A stretch of DNA of 64,000 nucleotides, from the NCBI GenBank assembly GCA_004297465.1, contig SCUB01000001.1, forward strand, positions 186,001 to 250,000, read 5' to 3'. Of the stretch, positions 54,386 to 63,686 are shown piece after piece. The position numbers and the translations under genes are program-made. The stretch's first letter is position 1; each line of letters begins with the position of its first letter. The notes beneath the pieces were generated by a model that had not been told where the DNA came from, ran no database searches, and saw only the letters and a program-made list of their open reading frames with translations. Source of the stretch: Xanthobacteraceae bacterium. GTDB lineage: Bacteria; Pseudomonadota; Alphaproteobacteria; Rhizobiales; Xanthobacteraceae.

Positions 54386-55438
54386 ATGACGACCATTCGC
54401 GTGACATCCAGCCATGGCGTGCGGTCGTTGTGCCGGCAGAGCCCGGACGGCGACGGTGTCTGGCGCGGCATCCGCTTCGTGTTCGACGATGCGACGCGGC
54501 CGCGCGATGACCAGGGCGCCGACTGGCTCGTGGCCTACGACGAGCCCGCCGCCGGCTGCATGACCCGCGTTCCGGTGGCGCGGCGCATCCTGTTCATCAC
54601 CGAGCCTCCCAGCATCAAACGCTACCCGTCCGATTACCTTGCCCGCTTCGGCACCGTCGTCAGCCCGTTTTCGCAGCCTGGCTATGCCGGCCGCCTGGTG
54701 CGTCAGCAGGCGGGACTGGGCTGGTTCTACGGCGCCGACATCGGCGGGGCCGCGCCAGCCGGCGTGTCGGGACCGCTCGGCTGGAGCGATCTTGTCGCCG
54801 TGAATCAGGACGCGTGGCCTCGCCGCGGCCTGATCTCGGCGGTGTGCTCGGCCAAGACCATGAACCTCAACCATGTCCGCCGGTTGCGGTTCCTGCGCAT
54901 GCTCAAGGACGCGCTGGGCGACGAGCTTGTGGTATTCGGGCGTGGCTTCGCGCCGATCGCCGACAAGGCGGAGGGCATCGACGGCTTCCGCTATCATCTG
55001 GTGCTGGAGAACAGTCTTGAGGACAATGGCTGGACCGAGAAGCTGGCCGATCCGATCCTCGCCGGCGTGTTCCCCATTGTCGCCGGCGCGCCCAACCTGG
55101 CGCGCGATTTCGATCCCGCCGGATTTGCGCTGATCGACACGCGGCGGCCGCGCGCGGCGGTCAGGGCGGTGCGGAAGCTGCTGGCCGACGATCCGGCGTC
55201 GCGCGCCGGACCGGCGATGGCCGCGAACAAGCGCCGTCTCATGGAGCACCACAATTTTTTCGCGATCTGCGCGCGTCTGCTGGACGATCCGGAACGGGCG
55301 GGCGCGCCGCTCCATCCCGAGCCGGTGCCGCTGCCGCGCTCGAAGCGGAGATCCCGGCTGCGCCGGGCGTTCAGGGTTCCCGGTCTTGTTCGCAATCCGA
55401 TGCGGCGGCTCTACCTGAAAGTCATGGAGCGGAACTGA
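54386..55438 (+). CDS. Glycosyltransferase family 10-like (fucosyltransferase-type) protein
   Basis: A 350-residue putative transferase. The key segment YHLVLENSLEDNGWTEKLADPILAGVFPI (positions about 208-236, shown in short: VLENS...TEKL...AGVFPI) is the donor-binding motif of the alpha-1,3-fucosyltransferase family GT10. The rest is divergent, and the C-terminal 30 residues are very basic, probably membrane-peripheral. A GDP-mannose 4,6-dehydratase gene, which makes the precursor of GDP-fucose, lies less than 1 kb downstream on the other strand, which supports a GDP-deoxyhexose donor. The acceptor (O-antigen or other surface glycan) is unknown. Confidence 0.75.
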   Translation: MTTIRVTSSHGVRSLCRQSPDGDGVWRGIRFVFDDATRPRDDQGADWLVAYDEPAAGCMTRVPVARRILFITEPPSIKRYPSDYLARFGTVVSPFSQPGYAGRLVRQQAGLGWFYGADIGGAAPAGVSGPLGWSDLVAVNQDAWPRRGLISAVCSAKTMNLNHVRRLRFLRMLKDALGDELVVFGRGFAPIADKAEGIDGFRYHLVLENSLEDNGWTEKLADPILAGVFPIVAGAPNLARDFDPAGFALIDTRRPRAAVRAVRKLLADDPASRAGPAMAANKRRLMEHHNFFAICARLLDDPERAGAPLHPEPVPLPRSKRRSRLRRAFRVPGLVRNPMRRLYLKVMERN

Positions 55439-55460
55439 CCCGGAACGGGTCTGCTTCGCC

Positions 55461-56336
55461 TCACATGGCGGCCAGCTTGCGCATCAGCGGCTTGCGCCAG
55501 CTCGTCACCAGGATCTTGTATGCGCGGCGCTGCCACATCACTCGCCTGACCAGTGCGCGCTGCTCGGCGGTGGCGCAGGCGGCCATCAGCCCCTCGGTAT
55601 ATTCCCGGAAATGACGCGATGCCACGCCGAAATCGGCGGCAAAATGCCGGGGTGCGAATTCCATTCCCTCGGGGCGGCGCTTGTACAGGAACGGTTCGCC
55701 GATCGCGACCGTGTCATGACGGCATATCATGGAAAACACCATGATGACGTCCTCGCTCCAGCGGTCATGGGCGCCGAACCCTAACGAACGCGCCGCCTCG
55801 CGCAGTTCATCCGTGCGGTAAAGACCATAGAGAGGATGCGACTTGCCGAGAATTTCCGGCTCACGCAGGAACCGTTCAAGATCGCGCTGGCGATCTCCGG
55901 TCGAGGTAAACCGCGCCGGCGAGTAGATGGTGCTTGAAACGCCGTCGCTGGTGAAATGGCGGATGCCGCCGCAGGCCAGCGCCGCGCGCGGGTTGGCTTC
56001 CAGCAGGCCGACCATCCTGGCCACGAAGCGCGGGTCCCAGTAGTCGTCGTTCGATGACCACATGAAATACGGCGTCGTGGCGTTTTCCAGAAGGTGCCAG
56101 AAATTGGCGAACATGCCCTTGTTGGCGGAGTGGTGAATGCAGGTGATGCGCGCATCGCGCGCGGCCGCTTGCGTCATCACATCGCGGACGCGCGGATCGG
56201 GCGAGCAGTCGTCGGCGACGACGATGCGGATATTGCGATAGAGCTGCGCCGTCAGCGAGGCGAGGCAGCGTGCCAGCCCGTCGGGGCGCTGGTAGTTCGG
56301 GATGCCTATGGTGACGGCGGGCCCGGCGTCGAACAT
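55461..56336 (-). CDS. Glycosyltransferase family 2 (GT-A fold)
   Basis: A 291-residue transferase. It opens with the GT2 pattern VTIGIPNYQRPDGLARCLASL, has VVADDCSPD near residue 40 and SSNDDYWDP near residue 95 with the DxD-like metal site, and a later WSEDVI acidic motif typical of the family. It ends in a basic amphipathic tail that could bind membrane. It lies 18 bp behind gmd on the same strand, so it probably takes part in making a surface polysaccharide. Donor and acceptor are not known. Confidence 0.87.
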   Translation of the reverse strand: MFDAGPAVTIGIPNYQRPDGLARCLASLTAQLYRNIRIVVADDCSPDPRVRDVMTQAAARDARITCIHHSANKGMFANFWHLLENATTPYFMWSSNDDYWDPRFVARMVGLLEANPRAALACGGIRHFTSDGVSSTIYSPARFTSTGDRQRDLERFLREPEILGKSHPLYGLYRTDELREAARSLGFGAHDRWSEDVIMVFSMICRHDTVAIGEPFLYKRRPEGMEFAPRHFAADFGVASRHFREYTEGLMAACATAEQRALVRRVMWQRRAYKILVTSWRKPLMRKLAAM

Positions 56337-56354
56337 CGCTTCGGGTGTCCCTGC

Positions 56355-57434
56355 TCAATCGTGGCGGTTGAGGCTGGCGCGGAAGCTGGCCTCCAGCTTG
56401 ACGGCCTTGAGGTCGGCATCGACCATTTCGGCGACCAACTGGTCGAATCCGGTCGTGCTCCGCCAGCCGAGCCGGGTGCGCGCCTTGGTGGGATCGCCGA
56501 GCAGGAACTCCACCTCGGTCGGGCGGAAATAGCGCGGATCGATCTCGACCAGAACGCGGCCGCTGGCCTTGTCGAGGCCGTGTTCGGCGACGCCTTCGCC
56601 CTGCCAGACGATGGTCTTGCCGACGCGGGCGAACGCCCTCTCGACGAACTCGCGCACCGAATGGGCTTCACCTGTCGCCAGCACGTAATCGTCCGGCTTC
56701 TCCTGCTGCAGCATCAGCCACATGCCCTCGACGAAGTCGCGGGCATGGCCCCAGTCGCGCTTGGCGTCGAGATTGCCGAGATAGAGCTTGTCCTGCAGTC
56801 CAAGCTCGATGGCGGCGACGGCGCGGGTGATCTTGCGGGTGACGAAGGTTTCGCCGCGCGTCGGCCCCTCGTGGTTGAACAGGATGCCGTTGGAGGCGTG
56901 CATGCCGTAGGCCTCGCGGTAGTTCACCGTGATCCAGTAGGCGTAGAGCTTGGCGGCGGCATAGGGCGAGCGCGGATAGAACGGGGTGGTCTCGCGCTGC
57001 GGCGTTTCCTGCACCAGCCCATACAGCTCCGAGGTCGAGGCCTGGTAGAACCGCACCTTGTGCTCAAGCCTGAGGATGCGGATCGCTTCGAGAAGCCGGA
57101 GCGTGCCGAGCGCGTCGGCGTTGGCGGTGTATTCGGCGGTCTCGAACGATACCTTGACGTGGCTTTGCGCGGCGAGATTGTAGATTTCGTCGGGCTGGGT
57201 GTCCTGCACCAGGCGGATCAGGTTGGTGGCATCCGTCATGTCGCCGTAATGCATGAGGAAGCGCAGGTTGGTCTCGTGCGGATCCTGGAAGATGTGGTCG
57301 ACGCGGCCGCTGTTGAACGACGACGAGCGCCGCCGCACGCCGTGCACCATGTAGCCCTTGGCGATCAGTGACTCGGCAAGATAGGCGCCGTCCTGTCCGG
57401 TGACGCCGGTGATGAGCGCGACCTTCTGGCTCAT
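56355..57434 (-). CDS. gmd: GDP-mannose 4,6-dehydratase
   Basis: A 359-residue extended short-chain dehydrogenase that converts GDP-mannose to GDP-4-keto-6-deoxymannose, the precursor of GDP-fucose, GDP-rhamnose and others. Visible motifs are the nucleotide loop [13 protein letters not shown], the catalytic STSELYG and [10 protein letters not shown], and the substrate-loop [18 protein letters not shown] 57434 is preceded by GGAGAAA. The next enzyme (GDP-fucose synthase or a reductase) is not in the window. It is followed by a GT2 gene and faces a GT10-like gene. Confidence 0.95.
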   Translation of the reverse strand: MSQKVALITGVTGQDGAYLAESLIAKGYMVHGVRRRSSSFNSGRVDHIFQDPHETNLRFLMHYGDMTDATNLIRLVQDTQPDEIYNLAAQSHVKVSFETAEYTANADALGTLRLLEAIRILRLEHKVRFYQASTSELYGLVQETPQRETTPFYPRSPYAAAKLYAYWITVNYREAYGMHASNGILFNHEGPTRGETFVTRKITRAVAAIELGLQDKLYLGNLDAKRDWGHARDFVEGMWLMLQQEKPDDYVLATGEAHSVREFVERAFARVGKTIVWQGEGVAEHGLDKASGRVLVEIDPRYFRPTEVEFLLGDPTKARTRLGWRSTTGFDQLVAEMVDADLKAVKLEASFRASLNRHD

Positions 57435-57456
57435 GGTGGAATTTCTCCGTAAGAGT

Positions 57457-58668
57457 TCAGCGCCCGCCACCGCGCAGCCGCGCCAGCAGTTCGGCGGTCG
57501 GCCAGGAATCGGCGGGCAGGCTGTATTTGACCTGCATGGTTTTCACCGCGACACGGCTCTGCTGGCCGAGGATGCCGTCGATCTTGCCGACATTGAACCC
57601 CTGCCGCGCCAGCAATTGCTGCATCTCCTTCAGCTCGTTGAAGCCGAGCTGCGCGATCGGCGCGGCGGGCCGGCGCAGTGGCGGCGCGCCCGCGATGCGG
57701 GTGGCGAGATAGGCGGCGGTGGTCGCATAGATCAGCGAGTTGTTCCAGCTCGTGTAGATCCTGAAATTGTTGTAGGCGAGGAAGGCGGGGCCGTTGCGGC
57801 CCATCGGCAACAAAAGCGAGGCGGGCAGGCCGTCGGCATGCAGCGCGCGGCCGTCGGCCAGCGTCACGCCCCATTTGGCCCATTGCGCGCGCGGATGCTG
57901 GATGGTGAGGTCGGCCTCCTGCCATGGCACGGCGGCGGACACGCGCACCTCCTGCAGCCATGGTTCGCCGCGCCGCCAGCCCAGGCTGGCGATGTAGTTG
58001 GCGGTGGAGAGGATGACGTCGGTGGGCGAATGCAGCATGTCGCGGCGGCCGTCGCCATCGCCGTCGACCGCGTACTTCTCGTACAGCGTGGCGAGGAACT
58101 GGGTCTGGCCGAGTTCGCCGGCCCACGAGCCGATCATCTGACCTGGACTGAGGTCGCCACGCTCGACGACCTTGAGCGCGGCGATCAGCTCCTCGCGGAA
58201 CATCGCGGCGCGGCGGCAGTCATAGGCGAGCGTGGCGAGCGAGGTCAGCGTCGGCAGCTTGCCCTGATTGACGCCGAAGTCGCTTTCAAGGCCCCAGAAC
58301 GCGGCGATCACCGGGCCGGGCACGCCATACTGCTGTTCGGCGCGGGCGAAGGCGGCGGCATGGGACTTGAGCCTGGCCTGGCTCTGCTGCATGCGGTAGG
58401 CGGCCGCCATGCGGTCGGAGAATTCGATGAAGGCCTGGCCGAACACGCGCTGGCCGCGGTCGCGGTTGACGATGCCCTGATCGTAGACGAGGTAGGGCGC
58501 GGCCGCCGCTAGCGTGCGCTGCGACACGCCGGCGGCGGCGGCTTCCTGCTTGACGTGGACAAGCCACGGCTCGAACGGTCCCGAGCTACGGCAGGGCGCT
58601 TCCTGCGCCAGCGCCGGAACGGCGCTCATCGCCATCAGTACGGCGAGGATGGAAACATGGATTTGCAT
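57457..58668 (-). CDS. Membrane-bound lytic murein transglycosylase (MltB-like) with peptidoglycan-binding domain
   Basis: A 403-residue periplasmic enzyme. A signal peptide (about residues 1-21, ending ALA) is followed by the SLT_2/MltB domain with catalytic glutamate in GLESDFG and the conserved [11 protein letters not shown] and [15 protein letters not shown] segments. The C-terminal 60 residues are a peptidoglycan-binding-1 repeat ([19 protein letters not shown]). It cleaves glycan strands to 1,6-anhydromuropeptides. There is no lipobox cysteine, so it is likely soluble in the periplasm. It lies 22 bp in front of gmd. Confidence 0.9.
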   Translation of the reverse strand: MQIHVSILAVLMAMSAVPALAQEAPCRSSGPFEPWLVHVKQEAAAAGVSQRTLAAAAPYLVYDQGIVNRDRGQRVFGQAFIEFSDRMAAAYRMQQSQARLKSHAAAFARAEQQYGVPGPVIAAFWGLESDFGVNQGKLPTLTSLATLAYDCRRAAMFREELIAALKVVERGDLSPGQMIGSWAGELGQTQFLATLYEKYAVDGDGDGRRDMLHSPTDVILSTANYIASLGWRRGEPWLQEVRVSAAVPWQEADLTIQHPRAQWAKWGVTLADGRALHADGLPASLLLPMGRNGPAFLAYNNFRIYTSWNNSLIYATTAAYLATRIAGAPPLRRPAAPIAQLGFNELKEMQQLLARQGFNVGKIDGILGQQSRVAVKTMQVKYSLPADSWPTAELLARLRGGGR

Positions 58669-58758
58669 GGAGAATTCCGAACGGCGGGAGACTTTGGCGG
58701 GGTCGGAGGCGGGCGCTATCATCGCAAGCAAAACGAGGCGAAACGCAAGTCCAAATTT

Positions 58759-60216
58759 TCACAATTCACGCGCGTTGCTGAAGGCGAACGAGGTGACGCG
58801 CCGCGTGTTCTCGTCGAGAATCAGCGTGCGCGTGAGCGGCGGCTCGGCGCGCTGGGTGCAGTTCTCGCGCTCGCACAGCCGGCAGTTGACGCCGATCGGC
58901 GTCGCCTCGGTCTTTTCCAGGTCGATGCCGCCGGCATAGACCAGGCGCGAGGCGTAGCGCATCTCGCAGCCGAGCCCGATGGCGTAGCGCGGCGGCGGCA
59001 GCGGATAGGGCACGGCGGGCGGGCGCACCGTCTGCGCCAGCGAGAAATAACGGCTGCCGTCGGGCAATTCGATGATCTGGGTCAGCATGCGGCCCGGCGT
59101 GTCGAACGTGGTGTGCACGTTCCACAGCGGGCAGGTGCCGCCGAATTTCGAGAACGGGAAGGTGCCCGACGAAAACCGCTTCGAGACGTTGCCGGCGTTG
59201 TCGACGCGCAGCATGAAGAACGGGATGCCGCGCGCGTTGGGCCGCTGCAGCGTGGTCAGGCGGTGGCAGACGTGCTCGAAGCCGGCGTCGAACCGCTGGC
59301 CGAGCACGGCGATGTCGTAGCCGAGGCTTTCGGCCGCGCCGTGGAAGGCGGCGTAGGGCATCATCACCGCGGCGGCGAAGTAGTTGGCCAGCGTGATGCG
59401 GTAGAGCCGCCGCGTCACCTCGTCGAGCGAGCCGGTGCGGTTGGCGATGGCGTCGATGGCCGGGCCGCATTCGGTCAGGCCAAGCTGGAACCCGGCCTGG
59501 AAGGTGCGCCCGGGCGCGTCGATCAGTTCGGACAGCAGGAGCTGGCGGCGGTGGCGGTCGAACCGGCGCAGCGTCTCGCGCATGACATCGACCGGTATCA
59601 GCCGCACCTGCACCGCGTGACGCTCGCGCAGCCGCGCGCATAGCGCGCCGAACAGCTCCTGCGGGCCGGCGCCGAGATCGTCGCGCAGGGTCTCGGCCGC
59701 CTGCTCCAGCTCGGGGAAGTAGTTGCGATTGGCTTCCAGGAGTTCGCGCAGGCGTTCGATCGGGTTGGCCTCGTAGCGCACGCCGTCGTCGCGGCCGGCG
59801 ATCTGGGCGGCGACCAGGGTCTCGCCGCGGCGCGCCTCGGTGTAGGCGGCATAAAGCCGCTGCAGCGCATGGGTGACGCCGGGGCACAGCTCGGCGAGGT
59901 CGCGCAGCTCCTGCTTGGGCAGGTCGATCTGGCGGAACAGCGGGTCGCTGAAGATCTCGTTGAGCTCGGCGAAGAAGCGGTCCTCGTCGGCGCCTGCCAG
60001 ATCACGCAGGTCGAGGTCGTAGGTTTCGGCGAGCCGCAGCAAGAGCTGGGCGGTCACCGGGCGCTGGTTGCGCTCGATCAGGTTGACATAGCTCGGGGAA
60101 ATCTCCAGACCCTCGGCGATCTGGGTCTGCGACAGGCCAAGCTGTTGGCGCAGCCGCCGGAAACGCGGCCCGACGAACAGTTTCTTGGCGGAATCCGGTG
60201 CCGAAATCCGGGCCAT
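58759..60216 (-). CDS. Short-chain fatty acyl transcriptional regulator family protein (ScfR/RamB-like)
   Basis: A 485-residue regulator. An N-terminal XRE-type helix-turn-helix (about residues 18-72; LSQTQIAEGLEISPSYVNLIERNQRPV shown in part) is followed by the IrrE-like region and a C-terminal DUF2083-type domain with a cysteine cluster (GVNCRLCERENC). This architecture is that of RamB and the short-chain acyl regulators that sense acetyl- or propionyl-CoA and control the glyoxylate shunt. It is divergent from isocitrate lyase with 224 bp between, so aceA is its expected target. Activation or repression cannot be told from sequence. Confidence 0.88.
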   Translation of the reverse strand: MARISAPDSAKKLFVGPRFRRLRQQLGLSQTQIAEGLEISPSYVNLIERNQRPVTAQLLLRLAETYDLDLRDLAGADEDRFFAELNEIFSDPLFRQIDLPKQELRDLAELCPGVTHALQRLYAAYTEARRGETLVAAQIAGRDDGVRYEANPIERLRELLEANRNYFPELEQAAETLRDDLGAGPQELFGALCARLRERHAVQVRLIPVDVMRETLRRFDRHRRQLLLSELIDAPGRTFQAGFQLGLTECGPAIDAIANRTGSLDEVTRRLYRITLANYFAAAVMMPYAAFHGAAESLGYDIAVLGQRFDAGFEHVCHRLTTLQRPNARGIPFFMLRVDNAGNVSKRFSSGTFPFSKFGGTCPLWNVHTTFDTPGRMLTQIIELPDGSRYFSLAQTVRPPAVPYPLPPPRYAIGLGCEMRYASRLVYAGGIDLEKTEATPIGVNCRLCERENCTQRAEPPLTRTLILDENTRRVTSFAFSNAREL

Positions 60217-60276
60217 TCAGTCCCTTCCTGTCCGTTCGTGGCCTGGCCATCCAAGGCTCGCCGGTCTTAGCCCATT

Positions 60277-60293
60277 TTTACAAAATTTACAAA
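60277..60293. promoter_or_regulatory. Tandem TTTACAAA motifs between scfR and aceA
   Basis: Two copies of TTTACAAA (60277-60284 and 60286-60293) nine bases apart lie in an AT-rich patch of the divergent region. They resemble the AAA/CTTTGCAAA-type sites recognised by RamB in actinobacteria. Their spacing on one face of the helix suggests a protein-binding site. Confidence 0.45.
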
Positions 60294-60440
60294 TTAACAC
60301 TTGGATCAGGTCGATAAGTTACATGACGACCTTCTTTATTCGCAAGCCATCTATCGGAATTCTTTATTCTGTCGTTTAGTCGGCCGACGGGTCAATTCCG
60401 ATTTTGTCACGAATGTCAGATGCGAATAGAGGAGAAAGTC

Positions 60441-61730
60441 ATGGCTCAGAGCTTTGACAAGCTGGTTCCCGCCCCGGCCGGGCGGTTCGATGGTATCGAG
60501 CGCCCCTATAGCGCCGCCGACGTGGAGAAGCTGCGCGGTTCCGTGCCGATCGCCTACACGCTCGCCGAGCGCGGCGCCAACCGCCTGTGGAAGACTCTCC
60601 ACAGCGAGCCCTTCATCAACTCGCTGGGTGCGCTGACCGGCGGCCAGGCCATGCAGATGGCCAAGGCTGGCCTGCATGCCATCTATCTGTCGGGCTGGCA
60701 GGTCGCCGCCGACGCCAACACCGCGGGTGCGATGTACCCGGACCAGAGCCTGTATCCGGCCAACGCCGGCCCCGAGCTTGCCCGCCGCATCAACCGCACC
60801 TTCCAGCGCGCCGACCAGATCGAGCACTCGGAAGGCGGCGCCAAGATCGACTGGTTCCTGCCGATCGTGGCCGACGCCGAAGCCGGCTTCGGCGGCCCGC
60901 TGAACTCGTTCGAGATCATGAAGGCCTACATCGAGGCGGGCGCCGCCGGCGTTCACTTCGAGGACCAGCTCGCTTCGGAAAAGAAGTGCGGCCACATGGG
61001 CGGCAAGGTGCTGATCCCGACCGCGGCCCATGAGCGCAACCTGATCGCGGCGCGTCTGGCCGCCGACGTCTGCGGCGTGCCGACCTTCGTGCTCGCCCGC
61101 ACCGACGCCGAGAGCGCCAAGCTCATCACCTCGGATGTCGACGAGCGCGATCGCGAGTTCATCACCGGCGAGCGTACCGCCGAGGGCTTCTTCCGCCTCA
61201 AGCCGGGTTCGGGCCTGGCGCACTGCATCAAGCGCGGCCTGTCGTTCGCCCGCTACGCCGACCTGCTGTGGTGGGAAACCTCGACGCCCAACCTCGACGA
61301 TGCGCGCGCGTTCGCCGAGGCGGTCCACAAGAAGTATCCGGGCAAGATGCTCGCCTACAACTGCTCGCCGTCGTTCAACTGGGAAGCCAACATCGACAAG
61401 GCGACCATCGCCAAGTTCCAGCGCGAGCTGGGCGCGATGGGCTACAAGTACCAGTTCGTGACCCTGGCGGGCTTCCACTCGCTCAACCACGGCATGTTCG
61501 AGCTTGCCCGCGGCTACAAGACCGAAGGCATGGCCGCCTATTCGCGCCTCCAGCAGGCCGAATTCGCGTCGGAGAAGAACGGCTACTCCGCCACGCGCCA
61601 TCAGCGCGAGGTCGGCACCGGCTACTTCGACCTGGTGTCCACCACCATCACCGGTGGTTCGAGCTCGACCACGGCTCTTGCGGATTCGACCGAAGCTGCG
61701 CAATTTAAGAAGACGCAGGCGGCCGAATAA
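60441..61730 (+). CDS. aceA: Isocitrate lyase
   Basis: A 429-residue enzyme that splits isocitrate into succinate and glyoxylate, the entry of the glyoxylate shunt used on acetate, fatty acids and many aromatic compounds. The catalytic KKCGHMGG loop is at about residues 179-186 and the C-terminal lid segment around [14 protein letters not shown] is intact. ATG 60441 follows GAGGAGAAA; an ATG at 60420 in frame is badly spaced. The divergent ScfR-type gene suggests control by acyl-CoA. Malate synthase is not in the window. Confidence 0.96.
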   Translation: MAQSFDKLVPAPAGRFDGIERPYSAADVEKLRGSVPIAYTLAERGANRLWKTLHSEPFINSLGALTGGQAMQMAKAGLHAIYLSGWQVAADANTAGAMYPDQSLYPANAGPELARRINRTFQRADQIEHSEGGAKIDWFLPIVADAEAGFGGPLNSFEIMKAYIEAGAAGVHFEDQLASEKKCGHMGGKVLIPTAAHERNLIAARLAADVCGVPTFVLARTDAESAKLITSDVDERDREFITGERTAEGFFRLKPGSGLAHCIKRGLSFARYADLLWWETSTPNLDDARAFAEAVHKKYPGKMLAYNCSPSFNWEANIDKATIAKFQRELGAMGYKYQFVTLAGFHSLNHGMFELARGYKTEGMAAYSRLQQAEFASEKNGYSATRHQREVGTGYFDLVSTTITGGSSSTTALADSTEAAQFKKTQAAE

Positions 61731-61764
61731 CCAAATCGCTGCGATCACGTCACAGGAGACAACG

Positions 61765-61971
61765 ATGCACGCCAATCACTACTGGGTCGTCGGGGGCGAA
61801 TTCAAATCCCTGAACTTCCATACGCTGGTCAATGGCACCGCGATGGTCGAAGGCCCGTTTCCGACGCGCCGCGAGGCCGAGGAAGCCTGGCGTCAGTTGT
61901 CGGAAAAGAACCGGCACCGCTGCAACGTGCGCTTTTCCATCGTGGAAGAGCCGCGCCGGGCGATGACCTGA
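61765..61971 (+). CDS. DUF4170 protein
   Basis: A 68-residue protein with the whole DUF4170 pattern: HYWVVGGEFKSLNFHTLV, GPFPTRREAEEAW and a C-terminal VRFSIVEE strand. The family is widespread in alphaproteobacteria and its function is unknown. A good AGGAG site precedes the ATG. It lies 34 bp after aceA with a terminator behind it, so it is probably co-transcribed with isocitrate lyase. Confidence 0.88.
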   Translation: MHANHYWVVGGEFKSLNFHTLVNGTAMVEGPFPTRREAEEAWRQLSEKNRHRCNVRFSIVEEPRRAMT

Positions 61972-62060
61972 TCGGCCGCGACGCCATCTGAGAAATGCCG
62001 CGGCGGGGGTGCAAAACCGTCCGCCGCGGCAGCGCCTGCCGCTACGCGAAGAAGCTTTCA

Positions 62061-62095
62061 CGGCCCCGGCCAGTCGGTCGGGGCCGTTTTCTTTT
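62061..62095 (+). terminator. Rho-independent terminator of the aceA unit
   Basis: The stem CGGCCCC/GGGGCCG (62061-62067 with 62080-62086, extendable) closes a 12-base loop and is followed by TTTTCTTTT. It ends the aceA-DUF4170 transcript. Confidence 0.88.
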
Positions 62096-62216
62096 GCGGG
62101 GGCGATTGGCGGTGCTGCAATTGGCGGCGAGGGCGTGTGGCAATTTGGCCGCAGCCTTCACCTTGATTGAACAAAATGGCTAGGCCGCCCGACGGCCGGC
62201 TGGTAATCTGCGCGCC

Positions 62217-62771
62217 ATGCGTGATCGACGGGACAGTGTGGGAAAAACAGGCGGCGAGGCTTCGCGGCTGCGCGAGGCGTTGCGGGCGGCGCGCGTCGAG
62301 GCGGCCGACCGCACTGGCGTTGTGGTCGATCTGCGCGACGCCGAGGTGGCGCGGCTCGAAATCCTCAACGACGCGCTCGATCCGGTGTTCGCCGACATTC
62401 CCGGCCACATCGACCTGTTCGACCGCGCCATCAGCCAGGGCGACACGCCGCGGCTGTGGGTCGACGTCGTCGCCCATGTGGCGATGGGGCGGGACAAGCG
62501 CACCTATCGCTTCGTGCAGGACACCCGCTTCGGCCGGGTCGTCATCGCCGAATCGCATGACGTGCCGGTGATGGTCGATGCCGTCACGCAGTATGTCGCG
62601 CGCCGCATGGTCGAGCGCGAACGCGCGCTGGCGAATTTCGCCGCGCTGCCGGCGATGACGCCGCGGCCCGGACGCCGCCATGCTGGCTGGTGGAGCTTCG
62701 CGCTGGGCTTCCTCGCCGGGGCGGCGGCGCTGTTCGGCGCGGCGCTGGTGGCGGCGCTGCGCTCGCTTTAA
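62217..62771 (+). CDS. Tail-anchored membrane protein of unknown function
   Basis: A 184-residue protein. The first 150 residues look soluble and mixed alpha/beta (DIPGHIDLFDRAISQGDTP; LWVDVVAHVAMGRDKRTYRF). A single hydrophobic helix at about residues 160-180, close to the C-terminus, suggests insertion as a tail-anchored inner-membrane protein. I recall similar conserved hypothetical proteins in Rhodopseudomonas-like genomes, without a function. It is convergent with the metallophosphoesterase gene, with one base between the stops. Confidence 0.7.
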   Translation: MRDRRDSVGKTGGEASRLREALRAARVEAADRTGVVVDLRDAEVARLEILNDALDPVFADIPGHIDLFDRAISQGDTPRLWVDVVAHVAMGRDKRTYRFVQDTRFGRVVIAESHDVPVMVDAVTQYVARRMVERERALANFAALPAMTPRPGRRHAGWWSFALGFLAGAAALFGAALVAALRSL

Positions 62772-62772
62772 T

Positions 62773-63663
62773 TCAGAACAATCGGATTCGCCGCAGTTCG
62801 GTCATGGCGCCTTCGTGCCAGCCGCGCGCCACGATCTCGCACACCCAGTCGCCGCGCACCCGCGCGATGCGGTAGAGGTTGTAGGCGGCGGCGTCATGGC
62901 TGGCATCGCCGGCCGCCGAGGCCGACGGCACGCCGATGACCGGGATGGCGCGGCCCGTGCCGTCGAGCCACAGCGTCGAATCGCGGTGGTCATGGCCGTG
63001 CAGCACCAGTTCGGCGCCATGGCGCGCCAGCGCTGCGGAAAGTTCCTCGCTGTCGACAAGACGCTTGTGCCAGGCGGAGGCGCGCAGCGGATGGTGCACC
63101 AGCACGACGCGGAACACCGGCTCCTGTGCAAGCCGCGCCAGAATATCGGTCAGGCGCGCAAGCTGCGCCGCGCCCAGTTTGCCGGTGGCCATGAAGGGGG
63201 GCGTCGGCAGCGCGCTCGACAGCCCGATCAGCGCCAGTGGCCCGCGCCGCCGCACGAACGGAAACGCGACCGCCTCGGAGGGGGCGGACTGATCGCCGAT
63301 GAGATAAGGCGTCCAGGCGCGGGCGAAAGCCTCGCGCGTGGCGTCCACATAGACATCGTGATTGCCGGGCACGACGGTGACGTCCCGCGCCGTTCCCAGC
63401 GTTTCCAGCCAGGTTCGCGCCGGAGCGAATTCGGCCGCGAGCGCGATGTTGGCGAGGTCGCCGGTCACCGCGACATGGTCCGGCTGCTGCGCCCTGAGGT
63501 CGGCCACCAGCGCTTCGAGGATCGCGCGCCGGTGGAACGCGGCGCGGCCGCGCCGCCAGTTGAGATAGCCGGTGATCCGCTTGCCGGCCAGCTCGGACCA
63601 CGACGGTTCGGGCAGCGGCGACAGATGCGGGTCCGACAGGTGCGCGAGCGTGAAGGCCGTCAT
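62773..63663 (-). CDS. Calcineurin-like metallophosphoesterase
   Basis: A 296-residue phosphoesterase with the full dinuclear-metal set: AHLSDPHLS (DxH), VAVTGDLAN (GDxx), VVPGNHDVY (GNHD), VLVHHPL and VLHGHDHRDS (GHxH). The fold covers cAMP phosphodiesterases, UDP-diacylglucosamine hydrolases and others; the LNWRRGR segment is common in the alphaproteobacterial subgroup of unknown substrate. ATG 63663 starts the conserved first strand. The frame is open upstream into the neighbouring gene. Confidence 0.9.
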   Translation of the reverse strand: MTAFTLAHLSDPHLSPLPEPSWSELAGKRITGYLNWRRGRAAFHRRAILEALVADLRAQQPDHVAVTGDLANIALAAEFAPARTWLETLGTARDVTVVPGNHDVYVDATREAFARAWTPYLIGDQSAPSEAVAFPFVRRRGPLALIGLSSALPTPPFMATGKLGAAQLARLTDILARLAQEPVFRVVLVHHPLRASAWHKRLVDSEELSAALARHGAELVLHGHDHRDSTLWLDGTGRAIPVIGVPSASAAGDASHDAAAYNLYRIARVRGDWVCEIVARGWHEGAMTELRRIRLF

Positions 63664-63686
63664 GGGTGATCCGGTCGCAAATCGCG

